A stretch of DNA of 64,000 nt from an uncultured Lactobacillus sp. (GCF_944327175.1 NZ_CALVGT010000032.1:40638-104637); one strand, 5' to 3'. Shown: positions 8,897 through 17,670, counted from the first letter of the stretch. Notes: generated from the letters alone by a model not told the origin. Program-made: numbers and translations.

Positions 8897-9907
8897 CTAA
8901 AAATTAACCCCCTGCTCTTTGAGGAATTTTTCCTTCCATGCCCGGTCATGGTGCTTGAACCAATATTCCCGCTGCATGGCCGTCCGCTTGTCGGCATACT
9001 CTTCATGATAGATCATTTCCACCGGCCGCCGGCTCTTGGTGTACTTGGCGCCTTTACCGGAATTATGAGCGTCCAGCCTCTTCTTTAAATCGTTGGTATA
9101 GCCGCCGTAAAAGCTGCCATCACTGCACAAGAGAACATAGAAGTAGTGCTTTTCCTCCGGCAATTTGGCCTCTAAAATTTCCTTGATTGCTGGGGTATTA
9201 CTGCCATCTGCCTCATGGACTTCGATTGCATCGCGAAGAATCAGCCCGTCACCCTTCCCGCTTCTGACCGCTTCAACGATGACCAAATTAGCATCTTGCC
9301 CTCTTCTAGAAACAAATGGCTGGACAGTCTTAACGGCCAGGTCATGTTTAAAGCCGTAATTGATGATCTCACCCAGCCGCTCTGGCCGGTGGACCATGAA
9401 CATCTTCCCCTTCATTTTCAAGAGGCCGGCTGAAACGGCGATAATTTCCTCTAAGTTGATTTCCAGTTCATGGCGGGCAATGGCTTTAGACCGGTCCGGG
9501 TTCAGCTTATGGCCGGCCGGGGCCTTGAAATAAGGCGGGTTGACCACGACGACGTCATAGCTGTCTTTTCGCAAAAAGCTGCCCGCGTCTTTGACATTGC
9601 CCTGGTGAACCGTGATCCTGTCCTGCATATCGTTTAATTCGACCGATCGCCGGGCCTTGTAAACGATGTCCTCTTGCAGTTCAACATCATCGTAATGGGC
9701 CTTGTTAAAAGCAGCCATGTAGAGGCTGGCTGCCGCGTTGCCGCTGCAGAGTTCAACCACCTTGGACCGGTTTTTGATGGCTTCTTTGGCCCAGTAAGCC
9801 AGAAGCAGGGTGTCCAGGGAAAAGGCAAAAGACTGCCCGTCCTGGATGATTTTCAGCTGCTCGCCCAGCATGTAATCGATACGTTCATTTTCCTTAAGTT
9901 CAATCAT
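8897..9907 (-). CDS. TrmN6/YabB-like methyltransferase fused to a GIY-YIG (YazA/UPF0213) domain
   Basis: Two domains that are neighbouring separate genes in Bacillus (yabB, yazA) are joined here in one 336-residue reading frame. Residues 1 to about 245 form an SAM-dependent methyltransferase of the tRNA1(Val) adenine-N6 type, with the catalytic VVVNPPYFK motif and an early VVELCSGNAAASLYM SAM-binding loop. Residues about 254-336 are a GIY-YIG domain: HYFYVLLCSDGSFYGGYTND, then RLDAHNSGKGAKYTKSRRP. In the second motif the usual YIG reads YGG. The tRNA target is assigned by family, not tested. The nuclease domain may or may not be active. Confidence 0.88.
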   Translation of the reverse strand: MIELKENERIDYMLGEQLKIIQDGQSFAFSLDTLLLAYWAKEAIKNRSKVVELCSGNAAASLYMAAFNKAHYDDVELQEDIVYKARRSVELNDMQDRITVHQGNVKDAGSFLRKDSYDVVVVNPPYFKAPAGHKLNPDRSKAIARHELEINLEEIIAVSAGLLKMKGKMFMVHRPERLGEIINYGFKHDLAVKTVQPFVSRRGQDANLVIVEAVRSGKGDGLILRDAIEVHEADGSNTPAIKEILEAKLPEEKHYFYVLLCSDGSFYGGYTNDLKKRLDAHNSGKGAKYTKSRRPVEMIYHEEYADKRTAMQREYWFKHHDRAWKEKFLKEQGVNF

Positions 9908-9940
9908 GTAATTCTGAAGCCCGTCCCTTATTCTTAGATG

Positions 9941-9949
9941 TGTTATAAT
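9941..9949 (+). promoter_or_regulatory. Extended -10 promoter of plsC
   Basis: TGTTATAAT: a consensus TATAAT at 9944-9949 preceded by a TG one base upstream (extended -10). The -35 region is weak, which is tolerated with an extended -10. It is about 29 bases before the plsC ATG. Confidence 0.75.
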
Positions 9950-9977
9950 TTATTCTACATCATTTGGAGGTTCTTTT

Positions 9978-10592
9978 ATGCTTTATCGTATTTTCAGACC
10001 GATCGCCCGCTTCATCGTCTGGGTCTTAAACGGCCACCTGCATGTCCACCACAAGGAAAGACTGCCAGAAGGTACCTATATTTTAGTTGCCCCGCACCGG
10101 AACTGGTGGGAGCCGATTCTTTTCGCCCTGGCCGCCAGCCCTACGGAATTCATGTTCATGACCAAGCAGGAGCTGTTTAAAAATCCGATCCTCCGCTGGA
10201 TCTTAAACAATGCCCACGCCTTCCCGGTCAACCGCAAGCACCCAGGTCCTTCCGTCATCAAGATACCGGTCAAAGGCCTAAAGTCTGAAGGCCTGTCTTT
10301 GATCATGTTCCCTTCCGGCACTCGGCACTCAGCCTCCCTTAAGTCCGGCGCCCTGGTTATCGCCAGAATGTCCGGCCGCCCCTTGCTTCCGGCAGTCTAC
10401 CAAGGCCCGCTGACTTTTAAGGGAGTTTTGCAAAGAAAGGGCATGGAAATCAACTTTGGCGACCCAATCGTCATCGACCGCAAGACCAAATTGACCCCGG
10501 AAACTGAAGCTGCCTACAATCAGCAGCTGGAAGACGCCTGGAAAAAGATCGACCAGGAACTGGATCCGGATTTCCACTATGAAGCTAAATAA
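9978..10592 (+). CDS. plsC: PlsC-like 1-acylglycerol-3-phosphate acyltransferase
   Basis: Likely adds the second acyl chain to lysophosphatidic acid at the membrane, acting after the PlsX/PlsY steps. The length is 204 residues. Block I reads APHRNWWEP, so the catalytic HX4D appears as HX4E. Block II is FPVNRKHPG and block III is MFPSGTRHS (usual FPEGTRS). The start is fixed by GGAGG eight bases before the ATG. It is monocistronic between an extended -10 promoter and a bidirectional terminator. The family is clear; the motif changes could mean a different acyl donor or acceptor. Confidence 0.87.
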   Translation: MLYRIFRPIARFIVWVLNGHLHVHHKERLPEGTYILVAPHRNWWEPILFALAASPTEFMFMTKQELFKNPILRWILNNAHAFPVNRKHPGPSVIKIPVKGLKSEGLSLIMFPSGTRHSASLKSGALVIARMSGRPLLPAVYQGPLTFKGVLQRKGMEINFGDPIVIDRKTKLTPETEAAYNQQLEDAWKKIDQELDPDFHYEAK

Positions 10593-10613
10593 TTAAAGAT
10601 GACAAAACAACAA

Positions 10614-10646
10614 GAAAAGGATTGAGTATGGCGCTCAATCCTTTTT
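10614..10646. terminator. Bidirectional terminator between plsC and asd
   Basis: aaaaggattgag, a tatggcg loop, then ctcaatccttttt. A-run and T-run on opposite sides let it serve plsC (plus) and asd (minus). Confidence 0.88.
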
Positions 10647-10672
10647 CTTTATGCTTTTTCTACTCTTGCTTA

Positions 10673-11659
10673 TTACTTGTTATTTTCCAGGTATTCCATA
10701 ATCTGGACAGCGTTAGTTGCCGCCCCCTTCCGGATCTGGTCACCGGTGCACCAGAGAGTAAGGCCGTTAGGGTTAGTCAAGTCCCGGCGCAGGCGGCCAA
10801 CTTGCACGATATCTTTGTTGGAGTTTTCCAATGGCGTCGGCGTGTGATCAGTAACCAGGAGGTCGCCGTCAAAAGCCGCGATGGCTTTTTCAGCAGCTTC
10901 AACTGAGACCGGTTCTTCAGTGACAACCGTCACCGCAATTGAGTGGGACCGGTAGACCGGGACCCGGACGCAGGTGCAGGTCACCAACAAGTCTGGCAAG
11001 TGCAAGATCTTTCTGCCTTCATTCTGCATCTTCATTTCTTCAGTCGTATAACCGTTTTCCAAAGGACTACCAATGTCAGCGATGACGTTAAAGGCGATCT
11101 GGGCCGGGAAGACCTTGGCTTCCACGCTCTCGCCCTTGGTCAATGCCGTTACTTCATCCTTCAGTTCGCTGATCCCGCCCATGCCAGCGCCAGAAACGGC
11201 CTGGTAAGTGCAGGCATTGATAGCCTTAATCGGGGACAACTTGGCAATCGGTGCCAGAGCCATCAAGGTAATGGCGGTTGAACAGTTGGGATTGGCAATC
11301 ACGCCGTGGTGGTCTAAGGCATCTTGGCCATTAATTTCAGGAACTACCAAAGGCACGCCGTCTTCTTGCCGGAAGGCTGAGCTGTTGTCAATGTAGACTG
11401 CCCCGCTCTTTTCGACCAGGGGCCGGTATTCCTTAGACAAGCTGTTGGAAACTGCCCCCAAAACGTAGTCCAGGCCATTCAGTCTTTCCTGGCTGACCAC
11501 TTCCAGGGTCAATTCCTGGCCAGCAAAGGGCAGTTTTTTGCCCTTGGAGCGCTCGGAAGCAAAAACGCGTAGTTCTTCAACCGGCAATTGTCTTTCTTCA
11601 ATGCATTCCAGCATCTGCCGGCCAACGGCCCCTGTAGCTCCTAAAATACCAATTTTCAT
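10673..11659 (-). CDS. asd: Aspartate-semialdehyde dehydrogenase
   Basis: Reduces aspartyl phosphate to aspartate semialdehyde, the shared precursor of lysine/diaminopimelate, threonine and methionine. It has the NADP-binding GILGATGAVGRQML at the N-terminus and the catalytic cysteine in IANPNCSTAITLMAL. The 328-residue length is slightly under the usual 340-360. The start ATG abuts the remnant lysC reading frame. The upstream step is encoded by a broken lysC in this operon, so substrate supply would require another aspartokinase elsewhere. Confidence 0.93.
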   Translation of the reverse strand: MKIGILGATGAVGRQMLECIEERQLPVEELRVFASERSKGKKLPFAGQELTLEVVSQERLNGLDYVLGAVSNSLSKEYRPLVEKSGAVYIDNSSAFRQEDGVPLVVPEINGQDALDHHGVIANPNCSTAITLMALAPIAKLSPIKAINACTYQAVSGAGMGGISELKDEVTALTKGESVEAKVFPAQIAFNVIADIGSPLENGYTTEEMKMQNEGRKILHLPDLLVTCTCVRVPVYRSHSIAVTVVTEEPVSVEAAEKAIAAFDGDLLVTDHTPTPLENSNKDIVQVGRLRRDLTNPNGLTLWCTGDQIRKGAATNAVQIMEYLENNK

Positions 11660-12361
11660 TTATCTTTCCACTCTTTCTTCACTAATAAACTGCTGATAAA
11701 TTTCCTTGATTGCCGGCACCAGGTCTTGGTTATTGACGCCAATGACGATGCTTTGCTCGTCGCAGGCCTGGCTGATGGTGCGGATGTTGATCTGCTGGTC
11801 ACCCAGAGTTGACAAAATCTTGCCCGACATACCAGGCATCTGCCGCATGGCCCGGCCAACCACGGCCTACATGGCCTGCTGGTCTTCGACCTGGACTTTT
11901 AACAATTCCTGGCACTTGTCCAGGTCAATCGAACCATCATAATGGAAACGGATCACCCGGCTGGCGTCAATGAAGTCCGCGTCCAAGTATTCAGCCAGGC
12001 AGAGACCGGTCAAGTATTCGCCACGGGAAACCGGATAGTCCAGGTTCAAATTCTGGGCCAAGTTCTGCCTGATCTTGGCAAATTCCCTGCCCAGGTCGAT
12101 TTTGAGGCCCAGGCTGCGCTTAATTTCCATGTACTTTTCTACGATAGACTGGAAAATCGATTCATAGCTGACATCGTAGGTAATGTGGGCCGCGCAGAGA
12201 TAGAGGAGGTCAGTGACTTTATGGTCCTCCTGCCCGCTCTTGCCGCAGGCGCTAGTGACCACATACTCGCGGTCCGGGTCAGCCAGAATAATCTGCTTGA
12301 CCTTCTTAAACTGTTCGCTGTTGGCGACTGAAGAGCCGCCGAATTTGACTGCTTTACTCAT
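11660..12361 (-). pseudogene. lysC: Aspartokinase pseudogene (large internal deletion plus in-frame stop)
   Basis: The N-terminal piece (12361-11870) starts MSKAVKFGGSSVANSEQFKK, the aspartokinase lysine/ATP motif, and runs to about residue 155 (YDGSIDLDKCQELLK). It then jumps into C-terminal ACT-domain sequence VQVEDQQAM. A TAG follows at 11869-11867, and the same frame continues as AVVGRAMRQMPGMSGKIL to a TAA at 11660. Intact enzymes have about 450 residues; about 232 codons remain, so roughly 220 are missing: the end of the kinase domain and the first ACT unit. The start overlaps the hom stop by 8 bases, as in a once-functional hom-lysC-asd operon. No catalysis is expected. Confidence 0.9.
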
Positions 12362-13502
12362 CTGCCACTCCCGCCAAAAAGGCTGCCGGGTCCCCGCTTT
12401 CCTTGACCAGGCTTGAAATTTCCGGCAAAGTCAGCTTTTTGGTCAGAAATGCCTTTTCGCTGATTCTTTCTGCTACTGCATCCTTGAAAAAATCCGCCCG
12501 GTCAGTCCGCAGGTAAAAGGTCTGCTCTTCCTCATCAGTCAGCTGGGTCGGCTGGCTGCTTGCAACGATTTCCTTTTTCCTTTCAGCCAAATCCAAGAGG
12601 TCCTGGACAGCAGCGTGGGCGGTTGGCAAGGGCCCCGCCCCCTGGCCGACAAAAGTTGCCGGACCCAGGGAGGCGGAATCAGTTTCCAGGGCATTGAAGT
12701 TAAGGCCTACTCCGGCTAAAAGGCTGGTCTTTTTTAGCATGACCGGCAAAACCTGCAAGGACAGCTTCTCACCTGCCTGCCGGCCCCGGCCCAGCAACTT
12801 GATGGTCCGGCCATTTGCCTTGGCCCAGGCAAAGTCTTCCTTGGTCAAATGCCGTATCCCCCACTGGTCAACCTGGCTTGGATCAGCAATTTTGCCAAAA
12901 GCAGTCAATGCTGACAAGCAGACCTTGTAGCAGACGTCCCCGCCGTCGATGTCATCGCTGGGATCTTTTTCCGCGTAGCCTAGTTCCTGGGCCTCTTTTA
13001 AACAAGCGGCAAAGTCCAGGTCCTTTTCTGCCATTTGGGAAAGGATGTAGTTGCTGGTCCCGTTAAAAATCCCCTGGAAGGCCGTAACCGGCTCCAAGCG
13101 CTGGATATGCTTGATGCTGTCGATCCAGGGGATGCCGCCGCCAACGCTGGCCTCATAGGCCAATACCAGGCCCTTCTGCCTGGCTAAATCGAAGAGCTCG
13201 CCGGCATAGACCGCCAGCATCTTCTTATTGGCCGTCACCACGTGCTTGCCGGCTTCCAGGACCCGCTTAACATAGCTGTGGGCCGGTTCTAACCCTCCGA
13301 TACACTCGCAAACCACTGAAATTTCCGGATCACTCACGATTTCCTCAAAGTCAGTCGTATGCTGGTCATCCAGGATCTGTTCATCTCTGTGCACCAGGAT
13401 TTTTTTAATTTTAATCTTCCGCAAAAGAGGAGTTTCAGCTTCTTCAACCAGCTTGACAATACCCCCGCCAACCACGCCGCGGCCTAAGATCGCAATTTGC
13501 AT
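12354..13502 (-). CDS. hom: Homoserine dehydrogenase (short form without ACT domain)
   Basis: Reduces aspartate semialdehyde to homoserine for threonine and methionine. N-terminal Rossmann motif IAILGRGVVGGGIVKL; the catalytic core contains VTANKKMLAVY and YEASVGGGIPWIDSIKHI, with FNGTSNYILSQM and the following DPSDDIDGGD segment. At 382 residues it is shorter than the 400-430 of enzymes with a C-terminal ACT regulatory domain, and no such domain is seen. It heads the hom-lysC(pseudo)-asd unit and shares a promoter region with the divergent ACT-domain gene. Confidence 0.93.
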   Translation of the reverse strand: MQIAILGRGVVGGGIVKLVEEAETPLLRKIKIKKILVHRDEQILDDQHTTDFEEIVSDPEISVVCECIGGLEPAHSYVKRVLEAGKHVVTANKKMLAVYAGELFDLARQKGLVLAYEASVGGGIPWIDSIKHIQRLEPVTAFQGIFNGTSNYILSQMAEKDLDFAACLKEAQELGYAEKDPSDDIDGGDVCYKVCLSALTAFGKIADPSQVDQWGIRHLTKEDFAWAKANGRTIKLLGRGRQAGEKLSLQVLPVMLKKTSLLAGVGLNFNALETDSASLGPATFVGQGAGPLPTAHAAVQDLLDLAERKKEIVASSQPTQLTDEEEQTFYLRTDRADFFKDAVAERISEKAFLTKKLTLPEISSLVKESGDPAAFLAGVADE

Positions 13503-13553
13503 ACCCGCCTCCGTTGTTTCTAATTTAGGGACACTTGTTTTTGAATTAAAAAC

Positions 13554-13582
13554 ATAGTATCATTATCCGCAAGGCTTGACAA
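13554..13582 (-). promoter_or_regulatory. hom promoter
   Basis: Minus strand: TTGTCA (13582-13577), a 17-base spacer, TACTAT (13559-13554). The -35 overlaps that of the divergent pheB-like gene. Confidence 0.72.
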
Positions 13583-13604
13583 GGGAAAAGTTAGTTATTA
13601 TTAA
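13576..13604 (+). promoter_or_regulatory. Promoter of the pheB-like ACT gene
   Basis: TTGACA at 13576-13581, a 17-base spacer, TATTAA at 13599-13604. Five of its six -35 bases are shared with the hom -35 on the other strand. Confidence 0.75.
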
Positions 13605-13641
13605 ACAAAAATTAAAGCAATTTGTCAAAGGAGGATTTGCC

Positions 13642-14076
13642 ATGACTGACTATTTTTACGTTCATAAAAAGATCCTGCCCGACTATCTGGAGAAGGTCCT
13701 GGAGGCCAGGGAAATGCTGGACAGCCGGGAAGCAGCCACAGTCACCGAGGCGACTGAGCGGGTCGGCATCTCCCGCAATACATACTACCGCTATAAAGAC
13801 TATGTTTTTAGAGCCAAGGACCCTTCAAGGGGCCAGCAGGCGGTCTTTTCCCTGCTTTTAGCTGACCAGCCCGGGGCCCTGTCAGCCGTTTTAACCTGTG
13901 TTACCGGCCACCAGGCCTCGGTTTTGACCATTTCCCAGGCCATTCCTTTGGCCAGCCATGCCAGTGTCTTGATGTCCCTGGATTTGAGCGGCCTTGAAGG
14001 TGACCTCAACACCCTTTTGGGCGATTTGCAGTCCCTGCCCTTTGTCAAAAATCTCCAGCTCGCTGGATTAGAATAA
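13642..14076 (+). CDS. pheB: UPF0735 ACT-domain protein (PheB/YszB family)
   Basis: A 144-residue protein with two parts. The N-terminal half holds a helix-turn-helix-like segment ([18 protein letters not shown], about residues 38-55). The C-terminal half is an ACT domain ([19 protein letters not shown] to the end), a fold that often binds amino acids. The family commonly sits beside hom or pheA genes. The start was chosen at the ATG preceded by AAAGGAGG; the frame stays open 22 codons further upstream into the promoter. Divergence from hom with overlapping -35 boxes suggests a role linked to threonine/methionine synthesis. A regulatory function is inference. Confidence 0.85.
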   Translation: MTDYFYVHKKILPDYLEKVLEAREMLDSREAATVTEATERVGISRNTYYRYKDYVFRAKDPSRGQQAVFSLLLADQPGALSAVLTCVTGHQASVLTISQAIPLASHASVLMSLDLSGLEGDLNTLLGDLQSLPFVKNLQLAGLE

Positions 14077-14077
14077 T

Positions 14078-14107
14078 AAAAGAGCGCGTCAGATGAACGC
14101 GCTCTTT
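14078..14107. terminator. Bidirectional terminator between pheB and the ABC exporter
   Basis: aaaagagcgcgt, loop, acgcgctcttt: an 11-bp GC-rich stem with A and T runs on both sides, between the convergent genes. Confidence 0.9.
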
Positions 14108-14126
14108 ATTTTGCTTTAATTCATTC

Positions 14127-15929
14127 TTAGTTTTCACGGTTTTGCTGGAGGGTGTAAAGATCATAGTAGTAGCCCTTTTGCGCCAGCAATTCCGCGTGCT
14201 TGCCATGTTCGACGATTCTCCCCTTGTCCAAAACGATGATCTGATCAGCATCAGCAATCGTCGATAGGCGGTGGGCAATGGCCAGGGTCGTGCGGCCCTG
14301 GCGCAGCTTTTTAAGACCTGCCTGAATCAGGCTCTCCGTTTCCGTGTCCACGTTGGCGGTTGCTTCATCCAAAATCAAAATCCTAGGATTGGTTACCAGG
14401 GTCCGGGCAAAGGAAATCAACTGTCTTTCCCCGCTGGAGAATTCCGACCCGCCTTCAATGACCTTGGCCTGGTATTTTCCAGGCAATTTTTCGATAAAGC
14501 GGTCTGCCTGGACGGTTTTGGCGGCTTGTTCAATCTGCTCATCAGTGATCTTGTCATTGTACAAGCGGATGTTGGAAGCCACATCCCCGTAGAACATGAA
14601 AGGTTCCTGCAAAACCAGGCCCAGCTTCTGCCGCAGTTCTGCCTTAGTAAAGTCCCGGATATCAGTCCCGTCCAATAGGATCTGGCCATCGTGGAACTCG
14701 TAAAAACGCATCATCACGTTGATGATCGAACTCTTGCCTGACCCAGTATGGCCAACAATCCCCAAGGTCTCACCTGGATTAAGGGTAAAGGATATATCGT
14801 GAAGAACGTCATGCTTGCCATCGTATGAAAACGACACGTGCTTAAACTCGATTTTCCCTTCTGTGATCTTAGCGTCAGCCAGCTCTTTTTGCTCAGGCTC
14901 GTATTCTTCCTGGTCCAAAATCTTGAAGATCCGCTTGCCGGCTACAATCCCGTCAGTAAAGAAAGTCAACGAGTTCATCATGTCCGACAAGGGATTAAAA
15001 AAGTTCTGCACGTAGTTGGCAAAAGCATAGATCATGCCGGCCGGGACAAAAGTTGCCCGGAGGGGGTAGCCGAACCAGACTAACACGCAGGTCAAGGCCA
15101 AAGAATAGAGCAGAGCCGTAAACGGCGACAAGAGCAGGCCGTTGGTTCTGATCAGCTTAAAGCGTGTCTGCATCTGCTGGCGGTTGATTTTTTCAAAATC
15201 ATCGTCTATCCGCTTTTCCTGGCGGAACTGCTGAATTACGTTTATACCGGCAATGCTTTCTTCCAGCTTGGTGTTGATCAAGGAGTTCCGGGCCCGGTAT
15301 TCGTGGTAGATTTTGGAGTTGACCCGGTTGTAAAGCCAGATTGCCCCAACGATCAGTGGCATAAAGGCCGTCACGATCCCCCCGGCCACCGGGTCAGCCA
15401 TATACATGGCGATCAAGGCGGTTACCATGGAGACGATCCCTAAAAGAAAGGCAGCGAAAACCTGCATGAAGCTGCCCAAGGTCATCGTGTCATTGGTTAC
15501 GCGGGACAAGATCGACCCGGCTGGAGTCTGGTCAAAATACCGCATCCCCAGGGTGTGAATTTTTGCATAAAGGACCCGGCGAACCTTTTCCAGGGCCTTT
15601 TCTCCGGCCAGGGCATAAAGGTATTCATAGGTAAACTGGCAGACCGACTTAAATACTACGCCAATGCCGTAGATCAAGGCAACATAATAAACCGTGCTAA
15701 AGTCAACCCGGCCGCTTTTTAGATAATGGTCCATGTAATACTGCAGCCAGGTTGGCAAGAGCATGTTAATCGCGGAAACTGCCACCATCCCTAAGACGGC
15801 AACCAGTAATTCTCCCTTGTAAAGCCAGACAAAGGTCCATAGCCGCTTTAAAATCTGCCCCTGTTCTTTGGTCGAAATCGGCTGCTGCCAGATTGACTGG
15901 AAGTCTTCATTATTCATCGTCATCTTCAC
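14127..15929 (-). CDS. Heterodimeric ABC exporter subunit, LmrD/BmrD type
   Basis: A 600-residue half-transporter: six-helix membrane domain (about 40-340) then ATPase domain. Walker A is VGHTGSGKSSIINVM. Walker B is RILILDEATANVD with the catalytic glutamate intact. The signature is FSSGERQ instead of LSGGQ. It overlaps the preceding exporter gene by 20 bases. In such pairs this subunit supplies the competent Walker B and the degenerate signature. Likely substrates are drugs or lipids, by family only; nothing in the sequence fixes the substrate. Confidence 0.9.
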   Translation of the reverse strand: MKMTMNNEDFQSIWQQPISTKEQGQILKRLWTFVWLYKGELLVAVLGMVAVSAINMLLPTWLQYYMDHYLKSGRVDFSTVYYVALIYGIGVVFKSVCQFTYEYLYALAGEKALEKVRRVLYAKIHTLGMRYFDQTPAGSILSRVTNDTMTLGSFMQVFAAFLLGIVSMVTALIAMYMADPVAGGIVTAFMPLIVGAIWLYNRVNSKIYHEYRARNSLINTKLEESIAGINVIQQFRQEKRIDDDFEKINRQQMQTRFKLIRTNGLLLSPFTALLYSLALTCVLVWFGYPLRATFVPAGMIYAFANYVQNFFNPLSDMMNSLTFFTDGIVAGKRIFKILDQEEYEPEQKELADAKITEGKIEFKHVSFSYDGKHDVLHDISFTLNPGETLGIVGHTGSGKSSIINVMMRFYEFHDGQILLDGTDIRDFTKAELRQKLGLVLQEPFMFYGDVASNIRLYNDKITDEQIEQAAKTVQADRFIEKLPGKYQAKVIEGGSEFSSGERQLISFARTLVTNPRILILDEATANVDTETESLIQAGLKKLRQGRTTLAIAHRLSTIADADQIIVLDKGRIVEHGKHAELLAQKGYYYDLYTLQQNREN

Positions 15930-17670
15930 CTACCTTCTGAGCCAGTTCCTGCCGCTGCCACATCCGGGCATACCAGCCCCCCTTGGCCAGCAATTCTTCA
16001 TGTGTCCCTTTTTCTGCCACCTGCCCGTCCTGCATTACCAAGATTATGTCAGCATCCATCACGCTGCTTAAGCGGTGAGCAGCAATGACGGTGATCTTCT
16101 TTTCCCGCTCTTTTTTCAAGTTGGTCAGGATCGCCTTCTCAGTTTTAGCGTCAACAGCTGACAAAGCATCGTCCAAGATCAAGATTTCGCTGTCATGCAG
16201 AAGTGCTCTGGCAATCGACATTCGCTGCTTTTGCCCGCCTGACAGGGAAACCCCGTTTTCTCCAATCATTGTCTCATAGCCATTTGAAAAGGCCAGGATA
16301 TCGTCGTGAAGGGCGCTCTTTTTAGCCGCGGCTTCTACCTCTTCCTGGCTGGCCTCCGGCTTGGCAAAGGCAATATTGTCTCTGACCGACATGGAGAACA
16401 GGAAGTTGTTTTGGGGAACGTAGGAAATTTCCTTCAAGTAGACGTCCAGGGGAATCTGCCGGATGTCGTGGCCGGCAAAAGTGATCCGGCCCTTGTAGTT
16501 ATCAAACTCCCGCATCAAAAGCTGGATAATGGTCGTCTTGCCTGACCCGACCCGGCCAACCAGGCCGATCGTCTGCCCGTTTTTCAAGTCAAAGTCCACT
16601 GCCCCCAAGGCATTCTTGTCTGGTTCATCCGGGTAAGCAAAACAGGTCACGTGATAGCGCAAATCCCCAGTCAGCTTCTGCTCCTTGTCCATTGAATCCG
16701 AGTCCACGATCAAAGATTTTTCATTGAGCAGGCTCATGACCCGATCGTAGCTGGCACTCCCCCGCTCAAGAACGTTAAACAGGTAGCCAATGGCAAACAT
16801 CGGCCAGACCATAGCCCCAATGTAGGAAACAAAGGAAATTAGCTGGCCCAGGCTGATCGTCTTGCTGAGAACCAGCCGGCCACCGTAAATAATGGTGATC
16901 ATATAGGTGATCCCGATGATCATGGTAATCATCGGATCGTAGAGTGAGTCGATCCGGAAGACCTTTTTATTGATATCTACTGTTTCATAGGTCATCTTGT
17001 TAAAAGCTTCCGCATCTTCTTTTCCCTGGCCAAAAGTCTTCAAGACCTTAATCCCGGACAAGGATTCTTGAGTTTTGTTGTTCAAGCGGGAAAAAGCCGC
17101 CTGCGAATCCATATAAGCATCGTGCAGGCGATCGCCCAGATAACGGGCACCAAAAGCCAAAAGGGGCAGCGGCAGCATGGCAACCAGGGTCAAGCGCCAG
17201 TCTACCAGGATCATCATGGCCAGCAAGGTGGTCCCCCCGGTAAAAATCGCGTCGATCAAGGTCAAGATCCCGTCACCGGCCACGTTCTGCACGGCCTGGA
17301 CGTCATTGGTCGCCCGGGCCATCAAGTCCCCGGTCCGGTAGCGCTGGAAGAAGGTCCGGTCCATCTGCAGAAAATGCCAGAAGAGCCGGCCGCGGAGTTC
17401 CTTTTCCAAAATTGCCGCTCCGCCGTAAATCTGCTTGCGCCAGAAATAGCGGCAAACGTACAGGGCCATAGCCGCCAGCAAAATTGCCAAAACATAGCTA
17501 AAAAACTGCTGCCAGCTGATTTTCCCCGTATCCAACTGGTCAGCCATCATGCCCAGGATCCGCGGCGGGACCAGGTTGGCTGCCGAGGTCAGGATTAAGG
17601 CCGTAATCCCTAAGGCATAACGCTTGCGGTGGGCTTTAAAGAACCAGCCCAGCTTGCTGAAAGTATCCAT
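15910..17670 (-). CDS. Heterodimeric ABC exporter subunit, LmrC/BmrC type
   Basis: A 586-residue partner of the downstream half-transporter. It has an N-terminal membrane domain (about 15-310) and an ATPase domain with Walker A VGRVGSGKTTIIQLL and a canonical LSGGQKQR signature. Walker B reads EILILDDALSAVD, so the catalytic base is Asp instead of Glu. Paired with its neighbour this gives one consensus ATP site and one degenerate site, the known design of LmrCD-type multidrug exporters. The ATG follows GGGAGG. Function by family; the cargo is unknown. Confidence 0.9.
   Translation of the reverse strand: MDTFSKLGWFFKAHRKRYALGITALILTSAANLVPPRILGMMADQLDTGKISWQQFFSYVLAILLAAMALYVCRYFWRKQIYGGAAILEKELRGRLFWHFLQMDRTFFQRYRTGDLMARATNDVQAVQNVAGDGILTLIDAIFTGGTTLLAMMILVDWRLTLVAMLPLPLLAFGARYLGDRLHDAYMDSQAAFSRLNNKTQESLSGIKVLKTFGQGKEDAEAFNKMTYETVDINKKVFRIDSLYDPMITMIIGITYMITIIYGGRLVLSKTISLGQLISFVSYIGAMVWPMFAIGYLFNVLERGSASYDRVMSLLNEKSLIVDSDSMDKEQKLTGDLRYHVTCFAYPDEPDKNALGAVDFDLKNGQTIGLVGRVGSGKTTIIQLLMREFDNYKGRITFAGHDIRQIPLDVYLKEISYVPQNNFLFSMSVRDNIAFAKPEASQEEVEAAAKKSALHDDILAFSNGYETMIGENGVSLSGGQKQRMSIARALLHDSEILILDDALSAVDAKTEKAILTNLKKEREKKITVIAAHRLSSVMDADIILVMQDGQVAEKGTHEELLAKGGWYARMWQRQELAQKVGEDDDE

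Noticed and set aside
11656-11859. A second overlapping minus-strand frame in the lysC remnant
   Set aside because: It is out of frame with the conserved ACT-domain sequence and has no recognisable motif.
13576-13641. An upstream start for the pheB-like gene (22 extra codons)
   Set aside because: Those codons overlap the promoter and no ribosome site precedes them, whereas AAAGGAGG sits before the ATG at 13642.
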